In this document: positions 51,238-59,272 of the stretch, in pieces
How positions within the stretch are numbered: the stretch's first letter is position 1
Layout: each line of letters begins with the position of its first letter
Origin: CBHTSZ01 sp966095765
Lineage (GTDB): Bacteria > Patescibacteriota > Saccharimonadia > Saccharimonadales > Saccharimonadaceae
DNA length: 64,000 nucleotides
Assembly: GCA_966095765.1 (NCBI GenBank)
Contig: CBHTSZ010000003.1
Coordinates: forward strand, 62,001 to 126,000
Direction: 5' to 3'
Translations under genes and position numbers: made by a program
The notes under the pieces: generated by a model
What the model was told of the DNA's origin: nothing
Database searches by the model: none
What the model saw: the letters and a program-made list of their open reading frames with translations, nothing else

Positions 51238-52521
51238 TTATTTGACCGGGTCGCTCGGCAGCGGAAACTGTAGCGCAAATGCTTCAACTTCCGAGCGGAG
51301 CTGCGCGAGGCGCATAGGGTGATCGCGGGCTTCGATGGCCTGAGACATCCAGTCCGCAAGACGCGCCATATGCTCTTCCTTGAGACCGCGCGTTGTGATC
51401 GCTGGGGTTCCGAGACGAATCCCGCTCGGTCGGAATGGCGGGAGCGTGTCGTCGGGTATGGCATTTTTGTTGAGTGTTAGGCCGATCGCATCACAAGCTG
51501 CCTCGACGACACTGCCATCGATGCCAAAACTTGCCTGAACATCAGCAAGAATCAAGTGGTTGCTAGTGCCGCCAGTAACAAGCTTGAAGCCACGCGCCTG
51601 AAGCTCTTCGGCAAGCCGTGCTGCGTTTGCCACTACTTGGTGCGCATAGTCCTTAAACTCAGGCTGAAGCGCCTCGTAGAACGCAACTGCTTTTGCCGCA
51701 ATCACGTGCATATGTGGACCGCCCTGCATACCTGGAAATACCGCCCGGTCGATGAGGGTCGGGATGTTTTCGAGCGTTTTTTCAGGAGCCTTCAGTGGGT
51801 TGCCGACGACGCCGCGGCTGAGGATCAACCCACCACGCGGACCGCGAAGCGTCTTGTGAGTGGTCGTCGTGATAACGTGAAAGCCGTAGTCAAACGGATT
51901 TTTAGCGACGCCGCCGGCAATCAGCCCGGCAACATGTGCCATATCAGCCATGAGCAGCGCACCGACTTCGTTGCCAATCTCGGCAAACTTGGCATAATCA
52001 AGCTCACGTGGATAGCCAGAGAAACCAGCTAGGACGATTTTTGGACGATGCTCGAGTGCGAGAGCTCGCAACTCGTCATAGTCGATCTCACCGCTCCCGG
52101 TATCCTTCATCTTGTAGCGGACAAAGTTGTAGAGCTTTGCACTTCTCGTCACTGGCGCACCATGAGTCAGGTGGCCGCCGTGACTGAGATCCATCGCAAG
52201 CACCGTGTCACCTGGTTCAAGCCAGGCACTGTAGACGGCTTCATTTGCCGGTGCACCGCTGTGCGGTTGGACGTTAGCGTGATCAGCCCCGAATAGCTGC
52301 TTGGCGCGGTCGATCGCAAGCTGTTCGAGCGGATCAGTAAACTCTTGACCGCCGTAATAGCGTTTACCTGGGTAACCTTCGGAATATTTGTTCGTAAAGA
52401 TACTGCCGAGCGCTTCGAGCACCTCGGCACTGACGTAGTTTTCAGATGGGATCAGCTCAAGACCTGCTCGTTGGCGAGCAGTTTCATCGGCTATTAATTT
52501 TTTGGTTGCATCATCTTTCAT
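51238..52521 (-). CDS. glyA: serine hydroxymethyltransferase
   Basis: PLP enzyme converting serine and tetrahydrofolate to glycine and methylene-THF. LELIPSENYVSAEVLEALGS, YSEGYPGKRYYGGQEFTD, DLSHGGHLTHG, MADMAHVAGLIAGG and the PLP-lysine site TTTTHKTLRGPRGGLIL. 427 residues. GGGAGGAG site before the ATG. It supplies glycine and one-carbon units. Confidence 0.98.
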   Translation of the reverse strand: MKDDATKKLIADETARQRAGLELIPSENYVSAEVLEALGSIFTNKYSEGYPGKRYYGGQEFTDPLEQLAIDRAKQLFGADHANVQPHSGAPANEAVYSAWLEPGDTVLAMDLSHGGHLTHGAPVTRSAKLYNFVRYKMKDTGSGEIDYDELRALALEHRPKIVLAGFSGYPRELDYAKFAEIGNEVGALLMADMAHVAGLIAGGVAKNPFDYGFHVITTTTHKTLRGPRGGLILSRGVVGNPLKAPEKTLENIPTLIDRAVFPGMQGGPHMHVIAAKAVAFYEALQPEFKDYAHQVVANAARLAEELQARGFKLVTGGTSNHLILADVQASFGIDGSVVEAACDAIGLTLNKNAIPDDTLPPFRPSGIRLGTPAITTRGLKEEHMARLADWMSQAIEARDHPMRLAQLRSEVEAFALQFPLPSDPVK

Positions 52522-52598
52522 GGTCGCTCCTCCCTGTTTCAGGATGTGATGGTTCGTACTCGGTCGAAAGGATGTTGCTAGATCATAGGGCTAGTCTA

Positions 52599-53330
52599 TC
52601 ACTTATCGCTGTTTTTCTTGCCGCGAGTTTTGTAGGCCTGGAGTGCTGCGGTCGCAGCCTGTTGCTGGGCAATTTGTTTGGAGTGACCGGTACCAGTACC
52701 CATCAGTTCGTTGCCAACATACACGCCAAGGGTAAAGATCTTTTCGTGGTCAGGACCAACCTCTTCGATAACCCGGTACTGTGGTGTCATGCCGTCAATA
52801 CTCTGAGAAACTTCCTGCAGGTGAGACTTTGGGTCACGCCAGCTCTCTGTCTCGAGGATACCTTCGAGCTTTGAGAGAATGTTCTTGGCAATAAAGTCAG
52901 CGGCCACATCATAGCCTTTTTCGAGATAGATGGCGCCAATGAGCGCTTCGAAGGCGTTTGCCAGGATCTGCTGACGAGCACGGTCACTGCCCCGTTTTTC
53001 ACCGCGAGAGAGGCGCAACAGTGGTTCATAACCGAGGTTTGCACCAGCTTCACCGATACTCTCAGTGCGCACGAGTGCAGAACGCCAGCTTGTCAGGATA
53101 CCTTCCGGTTCGTCGTAATTACGGTAGAGATGATCGGTTACTACCAGTTCAAGTACCGCGTCACCGAGAAACTCAAGGCGTTCGTTGTGAACACGGGCGC
53201 TCTTTTTGTGCTCGTTCATGTAGCTGCGGTGTGTGAAGGCATCGATCAGCAGGTTGACATCACCGAACTCAAACCCGAGTTTTTCACGGGCGAAGTCTTG
53301 GTATGGGAGTGTATCAACGTGGTGCATCAT
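52599..53330 (-). CDS. rnc: ribonuclease III
   Basis: 243 residues. Catalytic signature NERLEFLGDAVLEL with the acidic residues, LANAFEALIGAIYLEKGY, and a C-terminal double-stranded RNA-binding domain (DPKSHLQEVSQ through HSKQIAQQQAATAALQAYK). Processes rRNA precursors and structured RNA. Nudix and nusB genes lie just upstream in the same direction. Confidence 0.98.
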   Translation of the reverse strand: MMHHVDTLPYQDFAREKLGFEFGDVNLLIDAFTHRSYMNEHKKSARVHNERLEFLGDAVLELVVTDHLYRNYDEPEGILTSWRSALVRTESIGEAGANLGYEPLLRLSRGEKRGSDRARQQILANAFEALIGAIYLEKGYDVAADFIAKNILSKLEGILETESWRDPKSHLQEVSQSIDGMTPQYRVIEEVGPDHEKIFTLGVYVGNELMGTGTGHSKQIAQQQAATAALQAYKTRGKKNSDK

Positions 53331-53336
53331 ATCTCT

Positions 53337-53849
53337 TTATAGTCCTTGCTGCCGAATACGTTTCATGGCGAGCAGCATCAACTTGCCGATGTCTTCGTAC
53401 TCGATAGCTTCGAGGGCATCATGGAACTTAAACCATTTTATACCGTTCATCCAGTCTTCTTTCTTGATAGCGTCCGTATCTCCGAGCGCTTTCACGAGAT
53501 AGATCTGAGTAGTCATGAGTACGAGCGTGCTCACGCGGCGGTAGCGGAAATGGATCTTGCCGAGCCAACAGATGGCTTCAGCTTCCGTGATACCAGCTTC
53601 TTCACCGATCTCACGGAGTGCGGTTTCCTGGGCAGTTTCACCCTCTTCGATGTGACCTTTTGGAATTGTCCAGCGGTCCTTGGCATCTTGGATGAGAAGG
53701 ATCTCTACTTCGCCTTTTTTGTTGCGACGAAACACGATTCCGCCGGCGGTTGGTTCGCGAACGACTTCATCGATCGACTGTTTTTTACGAGAAAAATACT
53801 TCTTAAACTTGTCGATCTGGCCGTCAAACTTTGGCTTTTGCATCGGCAT
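53337..53849 (-). CDS. Nudix hydrolase
   Basis: 170 residues. A basic N-terminus (KFKKYFSRKKQSID) precedes the domain. Complete Nudix box in two parts: PKGHIEEGETAQETA and LREIGEEAGI. The pattern TAGGIVFRRNKKGEVEILLI near 34-55 resembles the diadenosine polyphosphate hydrolase group (weak). It overlaps nusB by 26 nt and precedes rnc by 6 nt, so it is in that operon. Confidence 0.92.
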   Translation of the reverse strand: MPMQKPKFDGQIDKFKKYFSRKKQSIDEVVREPTAGGIVFRRNKKGEVEILLIQDAKDRWTIPKGHIEEGETAQETALREIGEEAGITEAEAICWLGKIHFRYRRVSTLVLMTTQIYLVKALGDTDAIKKEDWMNGIKWFKFHDALEAIEYEDIGKLMLLAMKRIRQQGL

Positions 53850-54285
53850 CTTTGTCTCCTACCAGCGTTCGATAGGCGGTGCCGAGGACACCGTTGACGA
53901 ACTTGCTGGAGTTATCAGAACCGAATGCTTTTGCGAGCTCGACTGCTTCGTTGATCGCGACCTTTGGTGGTACGAGATCACCCGACTCCTTGAGCTCATA
54001 GATAGCCATACGGAGAATCGTGCGGTCGACACGAGCAATCTGGTCGATCGGCCATTCGGGCGCGATCGGCTGCAAAAGTGCATCTAGCTCAGCGGCGTTC
54101 TTTAAAACACCCTGCACGAGCTGCTCGATAAAAGCGGTGTCCTCGACAGTATCCTTATAGCGCTCGATATTACGAGCGAGGATATCGTCGATCGACACGT
54201 TTGGATCTTCGCATTGGGTGCGGAACTCACACTCATACAGACTCTGCAGAGCAATGATTCGTCCGAGGTGTCGATTTGATGCCAT
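53824..54285 (-). CDS. nusB: transcription antitermination protein NusB
   Basis: 153 residues, all-helical. RHLGRIIALQSLYECEF at the start; IDQIARVDRTILRMAIYEL and PPKVAINEAVELAKAFGSDNSSKFVNGVLG (in two pieces) carry the family motifs. Acts with NusE (S10) on rRNA operons. First gene of nusB-Nudix-rnc. Confidence 0.95.
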   Translation of the reverse strand: MASNRHLGRIIALQSLYECEFRTQCEDPNVSIDDILARNIERYKDTVEDTAFIEQLVQGVLKNAAELDALLQPIAPEWPIDQIARVDRTILRMAIYELKESGDLVPPKVAINEAVELAKAFGSDNSSKFVNGVLGTAYRTLVGDKDADAKAKV

Positions 54286-54332
54286 ATCGGTTCTTTTTGC
54301 TTACGTTAAATTACTAAAGACTATACACTGAG

Positions 54333-54476
54333 CTACTTTTGTTTGCCAGTTTCGCGCTTTGTCGTGCGAACCTTGACTGGTGACTTGCCGTTAACGACAC
54401 GAGCCAGCTTCAGCACGAGGTGTGAACGACGAAGACCGGTCTTGCGCGGGCTAGTCTGCTTCTTTGGTTTACCCAT
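54333..54476 (-). CDS. rpmF: 50S ribosomal protein L32, short zinc-free form
   Basis: 47 residues from ATG 54476, with AAAGGAG 10 nt upstream. GKPKKQTSPRKTGLRRSH fits the bL32 N-terminus (PKxxTSxxRxxxRRxH), followed by a basic tail. None of the four zinc-binding Cys of the C+ form are present; the usual C-terminal part is shortened. Assigned from the N-terminal motif and basic character. An upstream open frame of 24 codons lacks a ribosome site. Confidence 0.85.
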   Translation of the reverse strand: MGKPKKQTSPRKTGLRRSHLVLKLARVVNGKSPVKVRTTKRETGKQK

Positions 54477-54566
54477 GTAAAAAGTACTCCTTTGCGGTTG
54501 ATGATTAAACTTGGTAGTTATTGTACCAGTAACAGCGGTAATTCTCAAGTGGAACCCGTATGAACA

Positions 54567-54595
54567 TTGACAATATATAGTATTTATGCTAATAT
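54567..54595 (+). promoter_or_regulatory. sigma70 promoter of the 114-residue membrane protein
   Basis: TTGACA (54567-54572), 17-nt spacer, TAATAT (54590-54595). The string AACATTGACA also starts the promoter at 24215. Confidence 0.75.
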
Positions 54596-54655
54596 AGACA
54601 TATTGGGATGTTGTCTCATCTCAACGATCCCTTCATCGTTCGAAAGGTACAACGC

Positions 54656-55000
54656 ATGTACATCGTCTTGACCTCGTATGTCTTCGGCGCGATCGTCATC
54701 TTCGTCATCCCGATGATGGCGGCACTCATGTGGTCCTCTACCTACCAAGGTACGCGCGTCCAACGTCTCGCGGCGTGGCAGCTCGTCACGCTGCTCGCCA
54801 CCACCATGCTCGCTCTCTACACGTACTTCTACGTACGTCCGACTGGTGAGGTGGTAACCCTCCTCGCCGAAACGCCCCTATGGGTGTCGTGTGGGGCTGG
54901 CATCGTCCTGAGCTTCGTGCTCGGCGCCCTGCGGTGGCACCTCTCGAACAAGCTGCATCTGCTGGAGCAGCGTCTCGCAAGAGCCATCCTCCAGCGCTGA
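54656..55000 (+). CDS. small three-helix membrane protein in a stand-alone cassette
   Basis: 114 residues from ATG 54656, which has GAAAGG 8 nt upstream; the 16 earlier in-frame codons lack a ribosome site. Three hydrophobic helices (about 3-25, 37-58, 68-90) and a basic C-terminus (NKLHLLEQRLARAILQR). Not recognised. GC-rich, C-ending codons (ATC, CTC, GTC) stand out from neighbours. It has its own promoter, a leader hairpin (AACGAT/ATCGTT at about 54622-54641) and terminator, on the strand opposite all surrounding genes. Confidence 0.7.
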   Translation: MYIVLTSYVFGAIVIFVIPMMAALMWSSTYQGTRVQRLAAWQLVTLLATTMLALYTYFYVRPTGEVVTLLAETPLWVSCGAGIVLSFVLGALRWHLSNKLHLLEQRLARAILQR

Positions 55001-55021
55001 CGCACCACCACGAAGGGATCG

Positions 55022-55056
55022 GCCCCGCCATAGAGCGGGGCCTTTTCCATTTTTCG
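55022..55056 (+). terminator. terminator of the membrane protein cassette
   Basis: 8-bp stem GGCCCCGC / GCGGGGCC, then TTTTCCATTTTT. Confidence 0.85.
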
Positions 55057-55071
55057 GTTACTTTTTAGCTC

Positions 55072-57489
55072 CTAAACGACGATATTGACGAGGCGCCCTG
55101 GCACCACGATAACGCGCTTTGGCTCGCTGCCTGCGAGGAATTCTTGGACGCGTTCATTTTCAAGTGCAGCAGTTTCAAGTCCAGCTTTGTCGGTCTCCTT
55201 TGAGACAACGACTTCAGCACGGACCTTGCCGTTGACCTGGATGGCAATCGTCACGGTGTCTTCGACAGTTAGACTATCGTCCCAGACTGGCCACGGTTCA
55301 GTGTGCACAGAACCCTCGTGACCGAGCTGTTGCCACATCTCCTCCGCAATATGCGGCGCGAACGGTGCAACCAGCTGAGTCAGAATACTTAGAGCCTCTT
55401 TCCAGGCACCACCACCGATACCGTTCACCTTCGCCTTGTAGAGGTCGTTTACAAGCTCCATCTGGGCAGCAATAGCTGTGTTGAAACTGAGGCGCTCGAG
55501 GTCACCTGTCACCTTTTTGACGGCCTTGTGAATGGCTGCCACAGGTGTTTCGTCATCCGTGTTTGCCTCGAGGTGCTCTTGAACAAGCGTCCAGATACGG
55601 TTAAGGAAACGGTAGGTGCCGGCGATCCCGTTCGGATCCCAAGCGGCGTCGAGGTCATATGGCGCAATAAAGAGTTCGTAGGTGCGAAGTGCATCCGCCC
55701 CGTAACCAGCATCGATCAGCTCAAGCGGGTCAACAACGTTCCCTTTGCTTTTGCTCATCTTGAAACCATCAGGCGCATTGATATACCCGTTATAGACGAG
55801 TTTTTTAACTGGCTCACGAACATCAACAAGACCCATGTCAGCAAATGCCTTTGTCCAGAAACGGCTATAGAGCAAGTGACTCACCGCGTGGTCACCACCG
55901 CAGTAGTAATCGATCGGCATCCAGTAGTCGGCCTTCGTCTTATCCCAAGCAGCTGCATCATTTTTCGGATCGGTGTAGCGAAGGTAGTACCAGCTCGAGC
56001 AGGCATAGCCGTCCATCGTATCAGTCTCGCGTTTTGCAGGACCGCCACACTTCGGGCACTCGACGTTTACCCAATCATCAACGCGGCCGAGCACGCCAAC
56101 ACCGCTACCGTCCGGCTCGTAGTTCTCAACAGGCGGCAGCACGACTGGCAACTGTTCTTCGGGCACAGGAACCGCACCATCCTTTTCACAGTGAATAATC
56201 GGGATCGGCGCGCCCCAGTAGCGTTGGCGAGAGATTAACCAGTCGCGCATACGGTAGTTAGTCTTCTCACTGCCCTTGCCTTCTCGCTCCAGGTGAGTCA
56301 CGATCTGTTCACGAGCGGCCGCAGAATCAACGCCGTCATATGGCCCTGAGGCCTTAAGTACTCCATCGCCGTGATAGCACTCTTCGTCAGTTCCTTCGGG
56401 TTTTTCGATAACTTCAACGATCGGAAGATCGAACTTTTTCGCAAATGCATGGTCGCGTTCATCGTGGGCTGGAACCGCCATGATCGCACCGGTGCCGTAA
56501 CCAGTTAGCACGTAGTCAGCGATCCAGACAGGGAGCTTTTCGTTGGTTAACGGATTGACCGCATACGAACCCGTAAAGACGCCTGTCTTTTCACGGTTCG
56601 TCTCCTGACGCTCGATATCTGATTTTTTATTGGTCTCATGGATATAGGCCTCAACGTCAGTCAAGTGCTCCTCGGTGGCCAGGCTCATCACCAGCTCGTG
56701 CTCAGGAGCAAGCACCAAGAACGTCGCTCCATACAAGGTGTCCGGGCGGGTCGTAAAGACCTTGATCGTTTCGTTACCACCCTCAACCGCAAAATCAACT
56801 TCGGCACCAACGGAACGACCGATCCAGTTCTTTTGCATCGCTTTGATGCCTTCCGGCCAGTCGAGTGCGTCAACGTTGTCAAGCAGCTCATCAGCGTAGG
56901 CGGTAATCCGGAAGAACCACTGCTTCATCAACTTTTTAACGACTTCGTTGCCGCAGCGCCAACACTTACCGGCTTCAACTTGCTCGTTCGCAAGCACGGT
57001 CTTGTCGACCGGACACCACCACTGTTCACGTTCAGCTTGGTAGGCGAGGTCACGCTCAAATAGTTTCGTAAAGATCCATTGAGTCCAGCGGTAGTATTCA
57101 GGATCAGTCGTGTTGAGCTCACGCGACCAATCGATACTCATACCGAGGCGCATGAACTGGTTCTTGAAGTTCTTGATGTTCTCTAGCGTGCTAACGGCAG
57201 GAGGTGTGCCCGTCTTGATCGCGTAATTTTCAGCAGGTAGACCGAATGTATCCCAGCCGATCGGATTCAGTACGTTGTAGCCGCGTTGTCGATTGTAGCG
57301 CGCGATAACATCAACGATCGAATAGTTTCGGACATGGCCAACATGAAGACCAGCACCACTCGGGTATGGGAACATGCCGGCGACATACTTTTTTTCACGG
57401 TCATCGTTTTCTTGGACTTCATAGAGCTTGGAATCCAACCAAGCCTGTTGCCATTTGGACTCAATTTCAGCAGGACTGTAGCGTTTCAT
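55072..57489 (-). CDS. leuS: leucyl-tRNA synthetase
   Basis: 805 residues. HIGH motif as PYPSGAGLHVGHVRNY, WQxAW start, editing domain (TRPDTLYGATFLVLAPEHEL in two pieces), KMSKS motif FKMSKSKGNVVDP. Cys pairs are kept in the zinc-like inserts (CWRCG, CPKCGG). TATACT (57499-57504) ends 9 nt before the ATG, with no ribosome site. Confidence 0.98.
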   Translation of the reverse strand: MKRYSPAEIESKWQQAWLDSKLYEVQENDDREKKYVAGMFPYPSGAGLHVGHVRNYSIVDVIARYNRQRGYNVLNPIGWDTFGLPAENYAIKTGTPPAVSTLENIKNFKNQFMRLGMSIDWSRELNTTDPEYYRWTQWIFTKLFERDLAYQAEREQWWCPVDKTVLANEQVEAGKCWRCGNEVVKKLMKQWFFRITAYADELLDNVDALDWPEGIKAMQKNWIGRSVGAEVDFAVEGGNETIKVFTTRPDTLYGATFLVLAPEHELVMSLATEEHLTDVEAYIHETNKKSDIERQETNREKTGVFTGSYAVNPLTNEKLPVWIADYVLTGYGTGAIMAVPAHDERDHAFAKKFDLPIVEVIEKPEGTDEECYHGDGVLKASGPYDGVDSAAAREQIVTHLEREGKGSEKTNYRMRDWLISRQRYWGAPIPIIHCEKDGAVPVPEEQLPVVLPPVENYEPDGSGVGVLGRVDDWVNVECPKCGGPAKRETDTMDGYACSSWYYLRYTDPKNDAAAWDKTKADYWMPIDYYCGGDHAVSHLLYSRFWTKAFADMGLVDVREPVKKLVYNGYINAPDGFKMSKSKGNVVDPLELIDAGYGADALRTYELFIAPYDLDAAWDPNGIAGTYRFLNRIWTLVQEHLEANTDDETPVAAIHKAVKKVTGDLERLSFNTAIAAQMELVNDLYKAKVNGIGGGAWKEALSILTQLVAPFAPHIAEEMWQQLGHEGSVHTEPWPVWDDSLTVEDTVTIAIQVNGKVRAEVVVSKETDKAGLETAALENERVQEFLAGSEPKRVIVVPGRLVNIVV

Positions 57490-57577
57490 ATCTGTTACAG
57501 TATATCATTCGATATACCAGGTCGCATTCGGAAAAGTATGTGCGCACGACTTTCCTCTCATCGCTACTGTTATACGG

Positions 57578-58237
57578 CTACTCGTCGCTTACGTCGAGAG
57601 AGAGGAAGAACAAACCTGTTTCATGTTCGAGCGCTTCATAAAGCTCGTACGTTCCAGGATAAAGTTGGTCGACGCCCTGAACCTGTGACCACTCATAGAT
57701 AAATTTGGGTGATTCGGATGGCGGCGGGCCGTCATAAGCCAGCTCATAAACATGGGTGAGAACGTGCGTGATCAACACGCCCTTGCTGAAAGTGCGCTGA
57801 TCAACGAGACCGCGTCGCGTCGGCTGACCCGTGAGGTTGAACTGTTCCTTAAGCTCACGAACCACATGATCCTCGGGCGATTCACCATAGTGCTGCTTAC
57901 CCCCTGGAAATAGCAGCGTTCCAATGAACGGCTGATACTTGCGACGAGCGAGGATATACTCACCCCGTTTGTTTTTCAGCACGATAACGCTGAGGATTTT
58001 TGCCTGCTTCCGTGGCTGTGAACTCTTGAGGCTAAGTCCGTCTACGTAGGTGAGGCCGCTCGGCGTGAGCGTATAGCCTGCATCTGTTTTCTCGACATAC
58101 CCACCAGCTATCAACTGTTTTATGTGGTACATGAACGCGTTGCTTTCGAGCTGGGCAGGTTTGAGCTCGCTAAAGCGGAGCTCTCTGGCCTGCGATAAAC
58201 GGCGGATGATATCTTTCTGAATATGGTGCTCAATCAT
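57578..58237 (-). CDS. winged-helix plus Nudix domain protein
   Basis: 219 residues from ATG 58237. Residues 1-70 look like a winged helix (IIRRLSQARELRFSELKPA, HIKQLIAGGYVEKTDAGYTLT). A Nudix domain follows: FPGGKQHYGESPEDHVVREL with Gln replacing the second Glu of the REUxEE motif (KEQFNL), so catalysis may be weakened. This is the reverse order of NrtR-type regulators (Nudix then wHTH). A sensor-regulator role is plausible. Two CTGTCTAG repeats lie upstream. Confidence 0.82.
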   Translation of the reverse strand: MIEHHIQKDIIRRLSQARELRFSELKPAQLESNAFMYHIKQLIAGGYVEKTDAGYTLTPSGLTYVDGLSLKSSQPRKQAKILSVIVLKNKRGEYILARRKYQPFIGTLLFPGGKQHYGESPEDHVVRELKEQFNLTGQPTRRGLVDQRTFSKGVLITHVLTHVYELAYDGPPPSESPKFIYEWSQVQGVDQLYPGTYELYEALEHETGLFFLSLDVSDE

Positions 58238-58246
58238 TTTGATAAC

Positions 58247-58315
58247 CTGTCTAGTCAATAGTATTTGAGTCAAAACGCACTGTCTAGCATGAGGGTTATG
58301 ACGGACATATGCTAG
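58247..58315. promoter_or_regulatory. possible operator: CTGTCTAG direct repeats and a CTAGCAT palindrome
   Basis: CTGTCTAG at 58247-58254 and 58280-58287, 33 nt apart (about three helical turns). CTAGCAT (58284-58290) and ATGCTAG (58309-58315) form an inverted repeat. They sit between the wHTH-Nudix gene and the divergent oxygenase-like gene. Confidence 0.5.
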
Positions 58316-58363
58316 GAGTGTCCCGGGACGGCAACTATCAACTACTTATCGGAGAAAAACGAT

Positions 58364-59269
58364 ATGAGTGAATACTTGAGTCCTGATCAAGCATATGAAA
58401 ACTACCAGCTAAAGCCTGACATGAGCGCGGAACGCTCCGCAACCGAGCAGCTCCTTGAAACCATGGGTATAGCTGCCATCGAAATGCCTCTCAGCAGCGA
58501 TGATTTTCAGCGACTAAGCCACGGCATGGCCGTCTGTATCGAAGAGTGCCCTGATCTCCTAACAGATACGTTCTATAAGGCCGACTCTCGTTATGGCGGT
58601 GAGGTAGGCTATGTGCGCAAAGAAAAGAAGTTTGATAAACGAACCGGACTTCAGACCGATGATCCAAAGCACTACTTTCACTTCATGGAGCGCTCACGGG
58701 ATTATTGGCGAGATAAATTCGCAAGCGGACCAAAGGCACTACGCGACTTTCTCGAAGATGGGTTTGAGATCCATGATGCAATGATCAGCGTCGCCAAGCA
58801 AACCGTGGCTGAGCTCGAGAACACCCACCCGAACATGAGCCAACTCTACTTTCCCGATGGTGAGAGCTTCTCTTTTCTCCGGTTGCTACGATATGACGGC
58901 TACGAGCCATATGAAGGCATGGGCGAGGTAGCGAAACCACATTACGATATCGGCGGCGTCACCATCCAGGCTTATGCCGATGCTCCCGGCTTTTGGGCCG
59001 CGCCTGAAGGCATCGATGGCTCACGACACCATTTTGATACTGAAGAGCACCGAGCCTGGACTTTTCTCGGCAAAGGACATGAGAAGGTGTACGGCACGGA
59101 AGACTCGATGAAACCACTCTGGCACGGTGTCGATAGGATTATCCCTGCAGGCGTAACCTTCGTGCCAGAGCGCACGGCTGTCATCTTGTTTGTGGACGCA
59201 CCGGAGGTTGACTATCACGTTCGAAAGTCAGACACCCTTCCACAGCTCGCAAGGGTGGCGATGAGGTAG
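58364..59269 (+). CDS. 2OG-Fe(II)/isopenicillin-N-synthase-like oxygenase
   Basis: 301 residues. Candidate iron ligands: His193 and Asp195 in KPHYDIGGVTIQ, and His254 in PLWHGVDRIIP, with Arg270 in VPERTAVILF placed to bind 2-oxoglutarate. The FLRLLRYDGYEP strand before the HxD is typical of the IPNS-like group. Substrate unknown. GGAG about 11 nt before the ATG. Divergent from the wHTH-Nudix gene across a repeat-rich gap, so joint regulation is possible. Confidence 0.75.
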   Translation: MSEYLSPDQAYENYQLKPDMSAERSATEQLLETMGIAAIEMPLSSDDFQRLSHGMAVCIEECPDLLTDTFYKADSRYGGEVGYVRKEKKFDKRTGLQTDDPKHYFHFMERSRDYWRDKFASGPKALRDFLEDGFEIHDAMISVAKQTVAELENTHPNMSQLYFPDGESFSFLRLLRYDGYEPYEGMGEVAKPHYDIGGVTIQAYADAPGFWAAPEGIDGSRHHFDTEEHRAWTFLGKGHEKVYGTEDSMKPLWHGVDRIIPAGVTFVPERTAVILFVDAPEVDYHVRKSDTLPQLARVAMR

Positions 59270-59272
59270 GTT

